A DNA stretch of 13,470 nt from CAMTWZ01 sp964412365 (GCA_964412365.1 CAYPOI010000073.1:1-13470), one strand, 5' to 3'. Shown: positions 6,028 to 13,395, numbered from the stretch's first letter. Notes: generated by a model not told the origin, from the letters alone. Program-made: numbers and translations.

Positions 6028-7116
6028 TCAGCGAGTCCAGAGCAAGGTTCTCTCCTCGAAGTGGTCCAACTCGGCTGACAGCCCGACCGTCACGCGGATG
6101 CAATTCGGCAATCCGAACGCCGGCAAGCGTCGCACGATTACGCCATCCTGAAGCAAGAATTGAGTCAACGATTCGGCTTCCGATTCAGTTGGCAAAATCA
6201 TCATCACCGAATTGGCGAACGATTTCACATACGGGATGTGGATGGAATCGAAAAACGTATATAGGCGCTCGCGTCCAGCCACCACCAATTCCTGGGTCTT
6301 CTGAAGAAATTCTTCATCTTCGATGGCGGCAAGTCCCGCTGCCTGTGCCGGAGTGGATGGCTCGAACGGTAGTTTCACTTTCATCAGATTAGATATAAGC
6401 GATTCATGCGCGAACCCATATCCGATGCGAAATCCCGCCAAACCGTACGCTTTTGAGAAGGTTCGAAGCGTGATCACATTATCAAACCGATAGCGCATGG
6501 AGTCGGGAAAATCGGGCTGATCATTGGCAAATTCGAAGTAAGCTTCATCCAAAATCACGAGCACTCGTTCGGGCACACGTTTCATGAACCTCTCGAACTC
6601 CGTCACCGTGAAATACGTCCCTGTCGGATTATTGGGATTGGCCAGATAAATGAGCTTGGTGTCTTCACGGATCTCATCGGCGATGGCATCCAAATCGAAC
6701 GTGTAATCGGCTCGAAGCGGAACCTGACGCAACCGGATGCCTCGGCTGTTGGCCAACACGATGAACCCGATGAACGTGGCGGATGCGGTGATCGCCTCCT
6801 CATGATCCAGGAAAAACGTACGGGTGATCAGCGACATGATGCCCTCCGACCCACTTCCCGCAATCACATTTCCAGGCTTCACATCAAACCGTTTGGCCAA
6901 CACCGCTCGCAATGCCGAGGCCGCCGGATCCGGATAATTCATGATCGTGCCGAACGACGCCTTCGCCGCATCCAACGCTTTCTGACTGCATCCAAGCCGG
7001 TTCTCATTCGAAGCCAATTTCGAAATACGCGACGGATGGAAGGAAGCAACCACTTCTTCAATGGTCTTGCCAGCTACATAGGGCTTCAGGTCAAGGATAT
7101 GTCGAGGTACGAGCAC
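6028..7116 (-). CDS. HisC-family PLP aminotransferase (histidinol-phosphate or aromatic)
   Basis: A 362-residue fold-type I aminotransferase of the histidinol-phosphate aminotransferase family. Visible features are ASNENRLGCS at 35-44, the phosphate-binding GSGSEGI near 87-93, NPNNPTG at 160-166, ILDEAYFEF at 188-196 with Asp190, the PLP lysine K222 in TFSKAYGLAGFRIGYG, and R341 in IRVTVG for the substrate carboxylate. The start is GTG at 7116; a stop codon lies two codons upstream, so no longer form exists. It stands outside any his operon and is divergent from the aromatic amino acid hydroxylase. HisC relatives often use Phe/Tyr, so I infer it may transaminate tyrosine to 4-hydroxyphenylpyruvate, the one step otherwise missing between that gene and hppD. 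Biosynthetic HisC remains possible. Confidence 0.9.
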   Translation of the reverse strand: MLVPRHILDLKPYVAGKTIEEVVASFHPSRISKLASNENRLGCSQKALDAAKASFGTIMNYPDPAASALRAVLAKRFDVKPGNVIAGSGSEGIMSLITRTFFLDHEEAITASATFIGFIVLANSRGIRLRQVPLRADYTFDLDAIADEIREDTKLIYLANPNNPTGTYFTVTEFERFMKRVPERVLVILDEAYFEFANDQPDFPDSMRYRFDNVITLRTFSKAYGLAGFRIGYGFAHESLISNLMKVKLPFEPSTPAQAAGLAAIEDEEFLQKTQELVVAGRERLYTFFDSIHIPYVKSFANSVMMILPTESEAESLTQFLLQDGVIVRRLPAFGLPNCIRVTVGLSAELDHFEERTLLWTR

Positions 7117-7174
7117 GGTTTACAAGATTTGTGAACAAGATTCGGCTTAAAGTTACTACTTTTAAAATCCACCA

Positions 7175-7196
7175 TCATGAATTAGAAAAGCGCTTT
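7175..7196 (+). promoter_or_regulatory. Candidate operator shared with hppD (copy 2)
   Basis: This copy reads TCATG followed by AATTAGAAAAGCGCTTT and matches the hppD copy at 21 of 22 positions, 17 of them contiguous. Here the palindrome extends to AAAAGCGCTTTT. It ends 10 bases before the hydroxylase ATG, in the 90-bp divergent spacer with the hisC-like gene. A possible Bacteroidota-type -7 box, TACTTTTA (compare TAnnTTTG), lies upstream at 7157-7164, which would put the block just downstream of transcription start, a usual repressor position; the promoter assignment is weak. Confidence 0.6.
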
Positions 7197-7206
7197 TTCC
7201 CATCCT

Positions 7207-8934
7207 ATGAACGTTACGCAAGAGCAGGTTATCCTCAGCATTCCCTCGTACTTACGCCAATTCGTGGTGAAGCAGCATTATGATGAGTATACCGCTCAAG
7301 ACCATGCCGTTTGGCGCTATGTGATGCATCGGAATCTGGATTTTCTGAAAAACCACGCGCATCCCGCTTACTTCGACGGACTCACCAAAACCGGCATTGG
7401 CATCGAACGGATTCCCCATATCGACACGATGAACGAATCACTGGCCAAGATCGGCTGGCGCGCCGTTGTGGTCGATGGCTTCGTGCCACCCGCCGCGTTC
7501 ATGGAATTCCAAGCCCATCGCATTTTGGTGATATCGGCAGAAATCCGCAATGCCCAGCACGTGTTGTATACCCCGGCTCCAGATATCATCCATGAAGCCG
7601 CGGGGCATGCTCCCATCATCGCAGAGCCAAAGTATGCCGATTTCCTTCAACGGTTCGGAGTCTATGGGTCAAAAGCCGTGTTCTCCAAAGCGGATTATGA
7701 GATTTACGAAGCCATCCGCTACCTGTCCATCATCAAAGAATTTCCAGATACCACCGAAGCCGATCTCAAATTGGCTGAAGAGGATCTGGCCGCAAAAACC
7801 AATGCGAATGTGAATCCGTCTGAATCGGCACTATTGTCACGCCTGCATTGGTGGACGGTGGAATACGGACTGATGGGGACCCCTAATGACTTCACCATTT
7901 TTGGCGCCGGTATCCTATCATCTGTCGGCGAGAGCCAAGCGTGTCTGGCTCCATCCGTCAAGAAAATCGTGTTGGATGTCGATTGCGCGAACACGAACTA
8001 CGACATCACTCGGATGCAGCCTCAGTTGTTCGTGGCGCGCGATTTCGACCACCTTATCCACACTCTTGAGGAATTCGCCGATACCATGAGTTTCCGCAGA
8101 GGCGGTGTGGAAAGCGCGAAAAAAATCATCGACACAGCCCAAGTGGGTACGCTCGTGCTCGATTCCGGTATTCAGATTTCGGGGGTCTTCACACATGTGG
8201 ATGGAACCTTCATCCGCTCCAGTAGTCCCACCGCACTGGCTTATAACGACATCCAGCTCACCGGACACGGAATCGAATACCATTCGGATGGATTCAGCTC
8301 ACCTCTTGGTCGCCTGAAAAACCTCGACATGCCGCTTCATTTAGCCGATGAAGGCGATTTGTTACGCCAAAACATCGCAGTTGGACAATCCTGCTCCCTC
8401 GCCTTCCGAAGCGGGTACATGGTTCGGGGCAATCTGTCGCGCATCATTCGAAAAGAAGGCAAGAATCTCGTCTTCTGCTTCCGGAATTGCACCGTCACGG
8501 ATCCATCCGGCGCGGTAGTGTTCAACCCCGAATGGGGCGCGTTCGATATGGCGGTTGGCGAGTCGATCGTATCCGCTTACTCGGGTAGCGCCGATAAAGA
8601 GACATACAATGTCTACCCTCCGAAATCCACAAAAACCGCCATCAAGATCCAGTATTCGGACGCCGAAAAACGCCTCTTCACGCATTTCGATGACATTCGG
8701 TTGATGCGGGAGCAAAATGCCCCAGACCCGACCAAGGTCCGTGGCATCTCACAATCTCTCGACCGCGAGTTTCCAGCTTCCTGGTTGGCGAGGTTCGAGC
8801 TGTACGAGATTGTGCGCAAGCACGACACCCTGGGCGACCTTACCGCTCATCTCGACTCCCAATTACAGGCCTTGAGAGCCCAAAGCGACGAACTGGACGA
8901 TCTGATCCGGGCGGGATACCACTTTCTGCCGTAA
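7207..8934 (+). CDS. Aromatic amino acid hydroxylase (phenylalanine 4-monooxygenase-like) with long C-terminal extension
   Basis: A 575-residue iron- and tetrahydropterin-dependent hydroxylase, most likely converting phenylalanine to tyrosine. The catalytic domain is in roughly residues 1-290: the iron ligands H129 and H134 lie in PDIIHEAAGH and E219 in WWTVEYGL, the standard two-His-one-Glu triad. There is no N-terminal ACT regulatory domain. The typical bacterial PhhA is about 260 residues, so residues ~295-575 form an extra region with a β-rich, repeat-poor middle and a coiled-coil-like end (LTAHLDSQLQALRAQSDELDDLI, about 545-567). I recognise no family in it, though Bacteroidota homologues of similar length exist. 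The start is ATG 7207 without a Shine-Dalgarno. The SDR gene follows after 9 bp and may share the transcript. Tryptophan or tyrosine hydroxylase activity cannot be excluded. Confidence 0.9.
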   Translation: MNVTQEQVILSIPSYLRQFVVKQHYDEYTAQDHAVWRYVMHRNLDFLKNHAHPAYFDGLTKTGIGIERIPHIDTMNESLAKIGWRAVVVDGFVPPAAFMEFQAHRILVISAEIRNAQHVLYTPAPDIIHEAAGHAPIIAEPKYADFLQRFGVYGSKAVFSKADYEIYEAIRYLSIIKEFPDTTEADLKLAEEDLAAKTNANVNPSESALLSRLHWWTVEYGLMGTPNDFTIFGAGILSSVGESQACLAPSVKKIVLDVDCANTNYDITRMQPQLFVARDFDHLIHTLEEFADTMSFRRGGVESAKKIIDTAQVGTLVLDSGIQISGVFTHVDGTFIRSSSPTALAYNDIQLTGHGIEYHSDGFSSPLGRLKNLDMPLHLADEGDLLRQNIAVGQSCSLAFRSGYMVRGNLSRIIRKEGKNLVFCFRNCTVTDPSGAVVFNPEWGAFDMAVGESIVSAYSGSADKETYNVYPPKSTKTAIKIQYSDAEKRLFTHFDDIRLMREQNAPDPTKVRGISQSLDREFPASWLARFELYEIVRKHDTLGDLTAHLDSQLQALRAQSDELDDLIRAGYHFLP

Positions 8935-8944
8935 CTTCACGGCA
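8927..8944 (+). promoter_or_regulatory. Small hairpin over the hydroxylase stop / SDR start junction
   Basis: TGCCGT (8927-8932) can pair with ACGGCA (8939-8944) across a six-base loop. The stem takes in the first base of the hydroxylase TAA and the A of the SDR ATG. Ribosomes finishing the first gene would melt it, so it fits translational coupling, but a 6-bp stem may also be chance. Confidence 0.4.
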
Positions 8945-9618
8945 TGAAGCGCTATTTGGTAACCGGAGCGAGCCGCGGTATCGGCAAGGAAGTCGTACGG
9001 GCGTTGGCCCAAGCAGGCCACCATGTGATCGCCAGCGCGCGTACACGCGCGCACCTGGATGAGTTGACCCTGGAGTATCCGGGCTCGGTAGAAGCGATGC
9101 CCGGCGACCTGGGCACGAAAACGGGTTGCGAAGCCTTCAACGGTGTGGGGCCTTTGGACGGATGGGTGCATGCGGCGGGCTATCTTCAAGCCAAGCCCTT
9201 CCACGAATTGACGGATGAGGATTGGCAGACGATGTGGGAGGTGAATGTGATGTCGGCCGTGAGGTTGGCTCGCCTCCTGGAGTCCTCATTCCAACCTGGC
9301 TCTCATGTCGTGTTCATCGGAAGCATGGGCGGCGTTCAAGGTTCATCCAAATATCCATCCCTCAGTGCATATTCCACCACAAAAGGCGCGATTAGTGTGC
9401 TTACCGAATGCCTATCCACAGAATGGGCCGACAAGCGGATCTCCGTCAATTGCCTCGCACTTGGTGCGGTACAGACCGATATGCTTGCTCAAGCGTTTCC
9501 CGGCTACCAAGCACCCGTTTCCGCCGAACAGATGGGAAGATACATCGGAACATTTCTAACGGATGCCGGATTCTTATACAATGGGAAGATTCTACCCGTA
9601 GCTCTGAATAACCCATGA
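8944..9618 (+). CDS. Short-chain dehydrogenase/reductase (SDR)
   Basis: A 224-residue classical SDR with an N-terminal Rossmann fold. TGASRGIG at residues 7-14 binds NAD(P); HAAG at 76-79 replaces NNAG; the tetrad N101, S127 (FIGSMGG), Y143 and K147 (YSTTK) is complete, so it should be active. It starts 9 bp after the hydroxylase stop, with no clear ribosome site, which suggests translational coupling. Because the hydroxylase consumes tetrahydropterin and both quinonoid dihydropteridine reductase and sepiapterin reductase are SDRs, a pterin-reducing role is an attractive inference from context. The sequence alone does not settle the substrate; a 3-oxoacyl-ACP reductase-like role is the generic alternative. 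Confidence 0.93.
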   Translation: MKRYLVTGASRGIGKEVVRALAQAGHHVIASARTRAHLDELTLEYPGSVEAMPGDLGTKTGCEAFNGVGPLDGWVHAAGYLQAKPFHELTDEDWQTMWEVNVMSAVRLARLLESSFQPGSHVVFIGSMGGVQGSSKYPSLSAYSTTKGAISVLTECLSTEWADKRISVNCLALGAVQTDMLAQAFPGYQAPVSAEQMGRYIGTFLTDAGFLYNGKILPVALNNP

Positions 9619-9635
9619 ATTGGTATATTATGACC

Positions 9636-10265
9636 ATGAAAAAACTCATCTTCGCTATACTTTCTGTACTTCTATTATCCGGTCCAGCCGCCGCTCAAGG
9701 ACTTCAAACTCTCGCCGGGAACACCCTGATGGGTACCGCCAATGGCGCCCTGCTTGGGCTTGGAACCATGGCCCTTACCGATAACGCCCACGCCGGACCA
9801 CTTCGAGTCGGCATCGGCATGGGAACTCTTTATGGTCTTGGCATCGGTGTGTATGATGTCACCGTGAACGAGCTCGGTGCCGGATACAGCATGGAAGGAA
9901 TGTTCAACAACTCCAGTTACTCGGGGATGATTGTACTGTTGGACACATTCTATGGTGGTGTTACCGGCGGTGTTGTAGGCACCGCGATGGCCTTGATGGC
10001 CAATAAACCGTTGATCAATGGACTCCAATACGGTGTAGGAGCCGGTGTCTGGGGTGGTTTCGCTTTCGGATTGGTAGATGCGTTTTATTTCAGCAATTCC
10101 GTTCCAACGGTCTTCTCTCAGTCCATCTCCATCGATCCGAACGAACGGACATCCATCCAGTTCATCCAACCGAATCTGTACACATCCCCGATCGTCTCCA
10201 ACGGACGAATGGGCATCACCTCAGAAATCGGTCTTGATCTCGCCCGCGTTACGATCCGGCTTTAA
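9636..10265 (+). CDS. Secreted Gly-rich protein of unknown function
   Basis: A 209-residue protein with a clear signal peptide (MKKLIFAILSVLLLSGPAAAQ, probable cleavage after the AAA). The mature part has several Gly/Ala-rich hydrophobic stretches: LMGTANGALLGLGTMAL, VGIGMGTLYGLGIGVY, GVTGGVVGTAMALM and YGVGAGVWGGFAFGLVDAFYF. They could be glycine-zipper membrane helices or barrel strands; the end (ARVTIRL) looks like a β-strand. An ATGA at 9615 overlaps the SDR stop and would give a form seven residues longer, but the later ATG gives the better signal peptide. It overlaps the convergent SGNH gene by 17 bp. I recognise no characterised family; an envelope protein is the most that can be said. 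Confidence 0.85.
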   Translation: MKKLIFAILSVLLLSGPAAAQGLQTLAGNTLMGTANGALLGLGTMALTDNAHAGPLRVGIGMGTLYGLGIGVYDVTVNELGAGYSMEGMFNNSSYSGMIVLLDTFYGGVTGGVVGTAMALMANKPLINGLQYGVGAGVWGGFAFGLVDAFYFSNSVPTVFSQSISIDPNERTSIQFIQPNLYTSPIVSNGRMGITSEIGLDLARVTIRL

Positions 10266-11100
10266 CCGACGCTAACGCCCGGAACAGAGCCCGCACCGTC
10301 TCCATATGGCCAGCGGTGCTTTGATGAAAGCCGTCCGGACCCAGATTCCAAGATTGAACTGGGCGACCAAGTCGCTGACCGTACGGATCCACCACGATTC
10401 CCGTCTTACCGGCGATCACCTCGCGGTAATGATGCAAATCCGCTTCGGTGATATACCCCTCGAAAAGTGGTGTTTCCTTCATCAAATCAGAATCCACCGA
10501 CGGTGGAGTGATCCATATCACAGGGTTTTTCGTCACTTCACCCGCCATGCTTTCCATAGCCGAAATGTTCTCCCAGAATTCGGCCAACGACACCAGATTC
10601 CGATTCGGAACACCATGCAGACGCATCGCATCGATGGATCCCAACGCGATGATCACCCATGTAGGCTTTTCCGTGATCACATCCCGCTCAAAGGTTCGAA
10701 GCGCATCCAATGATGTGGCACCGGCGATTGCCGCGTTCACACAGGTGAAATCCCCTTCCGATCCAATCTCCAACACATGGCGAAGGATTTCAAACCAACC
10801 TTGGGCATCTTCTGTGAGCGAATCACCCGCCACAACGATCTTGGCTTTGTCACCAAACGGCTGACCACCCAACACGTCCACAAATAAATCTTCTTTCAGC
10901 AGTTCCAATGCCGCTTCTTTTGCCGCCACCGCATAGCGGATGCGAGCTTCCATCAATTCATCCTCCGTAATTCCGATAAAACCGGCCTCTCCCTTCAATG
11001 TGCGCGCGCCTGGCAACAACGGGTGGCGCTTTTTAAGATGCAAGATGGGAAGCAGAAATTGCTTGATGAGATTCTGTTCGATAGCGTTGGTGTCAGACAT
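10249..11100 (-). CDS. SGNH/GDSL-family hydrolase
   Basis: A 283-residue protein with no signal peptide. After about 85 N-terminal residues without a recognised domain (rich in charged helices) comes a flavodoxin-like SGNH domain: block I GDSL with nucleophile S94, block II around IAGATS (125-130), block III LGSID at 153-157, and block V DGFH with D256 and H259, completing a Ser-Asp-His triad. The usual GxND of block III reads GSID, so the oxyanion-hole Asn is replaced by Ile; activity may be altered or the Asn may come from elsewhere. The substrate (ester, acetyl group, lipid) is unknown. Its ATG overlaps the Sir2 stop by 8 bp, suggesting coupled translation as the last gene of the acyl-CoA dehydrogenase operon. 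Confidence 0.85.
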   Translation of the reverse strand: MSDTNAIEQNLIKQFLLPILHLKKRHPLLPGARTLKGEAGFIGITEDELMEARIRYAVAAKEAALELLKEDLFVDVLGGQPFGDKAKIVVAGDSLTEDAQGWFEILRHVLEIGSEGDFTCVNAAIAGATSLDALRTFERDVITEKPTWVIIALGSIDAMRLHGVPNRNLVSLAEFWENISAMESMAGEVTKNPVIWITPPSVDSDLMKETPLFEGYITEADLHHYREVIAGKTGIVVDPYGQRLGRPVQSWNLGPDGFHQSTAGHMETVRALFRALASVKAGS

Positions 11101-11815
11101 ATTCTTTAAGAAGGACTTGTGCGAGGATGGGTGTCCCGATTGCCGCGGTTTCGCGGATCAAATGAACCTGTTTTGGCAGATACGCGATGTTGGGATCGGG
11201 ATCGATATAATAAATGGGCGTGCCGGATGGGGTTTCATGAATGAGTCCGGCCGCAGGATACACATTCAACGATGTTCCGATGATCACCAAGAGTTCGGCT
11301 TGCGAAACAAGAAGAAGAGCATCATCCATCAAAGGTACGGCTTCTCCGAACCAAACGATATCCGGACGGAGCGGATGACCGTCTTTACAGCTATCGGACA
11401 AACTTAGAGCCCTATCACCGATTTCGAGTCGACAATATGGGGGCTCGGAACATCGAGCTTTTGTTAACTCGCCATGCAGATGTAAGATGTGTGTAGATCC
11501 GGCTTTCTCATGCAGATCATCCACATTTTGAGTGATCACCACGACCTCGAAATGCGACTCCAACATGGAAATGGCGATGTGTCCCGCATTAGGAAATGCT
11601 CTGGCCGCTGCCGAACGACGCACGTTGTAAAAACGATGCACTCGATCTGGATCCCGCCTCCACGCGTCAATCGTTGCCACATCCTCGATGCGTTCGTTCT
11701 CCCAGAGTCCGTCCGCACCACGGAACGTGGACAAACCGCTTTCCGCGCTGATGCCCGCTCCCGTCAGAACAACCAGCCGCTTACGCGCGGATGTACGACT
11801 GCCAGGAGCTGTCAT
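11093..11815 (-). CDS. Sir2-family NAD-dependent protein deacylase (SIRT5/CobB-like)
   Basis: A 240-residue sirtuin that removes acyl groups from lysines using NAD. GAGIS at 19-23 and TQNVDDLH at 95-102 bind NAD; H114 in HLHGE is the catalytic base. Y63 and R66 in FYNVRR match the Tyr/Arg pair that lets SIRT5-type enzymes accept succinyl or malonyl groups, so desuccinylation is a fair inference. Only three Cys (122, 128, 143) sit where four normally hold zinc, so the zinc site looks degenerate. The chosen ATG at 11815 overlaps the upstream acyl-CoA dehydrogenase by 35 bp; an in-frame ATG at 11836 is an alternative, and no ATG exists between the dehydrogenase stop and the GAGIS motif. Confidence 0.92.
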   Translation of the reverse strand: MTAPGSRTSARKRLVVLTGAGISAESGLSTFRGADGLWENERIEDVATIDAWRRDPDRVHRFYNVRRSAAARAFPNAGHIAISMLESHFEVVVITQNVDDLHEKAGSTHILHLHGELTKARCSEPPYCRLEIGDRALSLSDSCKDGHPLRPDIVWFGEAVPLMDDALLLVSQAELLVIIGTSLNVYPAAGLIHETPSGTPIYYIDPDPNIAYLPKQVHLIRETAAIGTPILAQVLLKEYV

Positions 11816-13313
11816 CCTGATATCCATCGACCACATCCGGAAGGGCTTGCAGTTTGTAGGACCCCATCAGATTATGGATTTCGGATTCCAATTCGAGAAT
11901 GCAATTATGGATAAGGTCGCTGCGGAAACCGCGCTCACCCAGACGGATCACCATTTCAAGCGATACGATTCGTCCGATTACCTGACCCAGCTCCACTAAT
12001 TTGCGTTGCGCGATTTTCAAATCCACATTGAAATCCAAGATGGGTTTGAGACGCGCCGCCGCTTGCGATGTGATCTCTAGGGATAGCAGATATTCATATA
12101 GATTCACAGATTGCACTTTCCTCATGGTTTTGAGCACCGACTCAGAAATCTGTTGATACAGGATGTCGTTCGACCCTTCAAATATTTGAAATGGACGGCT
12201 ATCGACGACCGCACGCCCTGCGATGTGATCCAAACGGTATCCTTTCGCACCAACAAGCTGTAGCAGCGATTGTGCAGCTTCCTGCATGTAGTCGGTCAAT
12301 ACAGTTTTGATGGAGTTCGCTTCAACATCCATGCGCGACACATCTTTGGTCATCGGCGCATTCTCCGTCGTGTACGCGCACATGGCCGAACAGACCGTGA
12401 ACTGCGCTTGCAAACGAGCCAGACGCTTTTTCACTTGATCATAGGTGAACAGACTCGATCCCCCGACGAAGCGGTTTTTGCAGTGATCCAAGCCTTCATC
12501 CATCATGCGCTTCAAAAAGCCCATGCCCATGCCTGGAAATTGCAAACGGCTGCGGTGGAGGATATCGAGCATCATCGTCACACCCGTAGTCTTCGGCTCC
12601 AGCTTGTAATTAAGAGGGATTTTAGCGTTGATTTTGTTCTTGCCATACGGCAGCATGTACAGACCCAAATTCTGATACACTTCCTCCACTTCAACTCCTT
12701 TCAAAGACGCATCATGGATGAAAAAATCGATATCCCGGGCCAATGTGCCATCCGCATTTCGTCTACGCGCGGTGAGAAGCCAAAAATCAGCCCATCCGGT
12801 AAGTCCAGCCCAGTGCTTAGTCCCTTCCAGGTGATAATGATCATCATTCACCGTGTAGGAGGTTTGCATCTTCAACGCATCCGAACCATAATCTGGCTCC
12901 GTAATCATCAAACCACCCATGTTCTTTTGTTTGATGAAGCGTTCGAACACCGATTTCTGGACTGATTCTGGTCCGTAAATGGACAATGGCTGAAGAAAAA
13001 GTGCCCCATTGATACCGACAAGCAAAGACAGAGGAAGCGATTCGTATGATGTAGCTTCCAACACGGAAAGAGCCTCAGCCACATTCCCACCACGACCATC
13101 ATACTTTTTGGGAATGAACACTGAGAGTGGCGCGCATTCCATGAAATCACGCATGATAAACGGAGGTAAACCGCGATGAAGGCTCAATTCCTCAATATTT
13201 GAGCGCTCGTTGAACAGGCGGTTGAGGGTAGTACGGTAATGAGTAATGAACTCATTGAAAGACAATGATTTGACCGAAGGCTGATCGAACGGGTAGATTC
13301 TAAGATTTGACAA
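11781..13313 (-). CDS. Acyl-CoA dehydrogenase
   Basis: A 510-residue FAD enzyme of the acyl-CoA dehydrogenase family, introducing a double bond between C2 and C3 of an acyl-CoA, usually in β-oxidation or branched-chain degradation. Seen are MITEPDYGSD at 136-145 (the flavin-binding TEPxxGSD block), GTKHWAG at 164-170, QLVGAKGY at 352-359 and FEGSNDILYQ at 378-387 with E379 in the position of the catalytic base. It exceeds the usual ~380-400 residues by a C-terminal α-helical extension of about 110, as in the larger bacterial subgroup. The start is TTG at 13313; the frame stays open further upstream but holds no usable start. First gene of the compact run with sir2 and the SGNH hydrolase, 45 bp after the rRNA terminator. 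Substrate unknown. Confidence 0.92.
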   Translation of the reverse strand: MSNLRIYPFDQPSVKSLSFNEFITHYRTTLNRLFNERSNIEELSLHRGLPPFIMRDFMECAPLSVFIPKKYDGRGGNVAEALSVLEATSYESLPLSLLVGINGALFLQPLSIYGPESVQKSVFERFIKQKNMGGLMITEPDYGSDALKMQTSYTVNDDHYHLEGTKHWAGLTGWADFWLLTARRRNADGTLARDIDFFIHDASLKGVEVEEVYQNLGLYMLPYGKNKINAKIPLNYKLEPKTTGVTMMLDILHRSRLQFPGMGMGFLKRMMDEGLDHCKNRFVGGSSLFTYDQVKKRLARLQAQFTVCSAMCAYTTENAPMTKDVSRMDVEANSIKTVLTDYMQEAAQSLLQLVGAKGYRLDHIAGRAVVDSRPFQIFEGSNDILYQQISESVLKTMRKVQSVNLYEYLLSLEITSQAAARLKPILDFNVDLKIAQRKLVELGQVIGRIVSLEMVIRLGERGFRSDLIHNCILELESEIHNLMGSYKLQALPDVVDGYQDDSSWQSYIRA

Positions 13314-13358
13314 AGGACCTTGGATTGGATGGATGAGTCGAAATATGGCGAAATGTAC

Positions 13359-13389
13359 AAAAAAAAGCCATGCTTTCGGGGCATGGCTT
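13359..13389 (-). terminator. Rho-independent terminator of the rRNA operon
   Basis: On the minus strand AAGCCATGC and its perfect complement GCATGGCTT form a 9-bp stem with a 7-base loop, followed by a run of eight T. It sits just downstream of the 5S rRNA, so it should end the rRNA transcript and insulate the acyl-CoA dehydrogenase gene. Confidence 0.93.
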
Positions 13390-13395
13390 AAGTGG

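Noticed and set aside
5727..6392. Long open frames crossing the N run
   Set aside because: The gap length is a placeholder, so any frame joined across it is meaningless, and the parts beyond 6028 are antisense to the aminotransferase.
6028..7116. Firm hisC assignment to histidine biosynthesis
   Set aside because: No other his genes are present, and the neighbourhood is Phe/Tyr catabolism; the family is sure but the substrate is not.
12270..12965. 231-residue plus-strand open frame inside the acyl-CoA dehydrogenase
   Set aside because: It is the complement of a coding region with intact dehydrogenase motifs; the His- and Arg-rich composition is typical of an antisense shadow.
13314..13358. 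Promoter for the acyl-CoA dehydrogenase with TACATTTC as a -7 box
   Set aside because: It matches TAnnTTTG at all but the last base, but there is no good -33 element at the right distance, so I do not annotate it.
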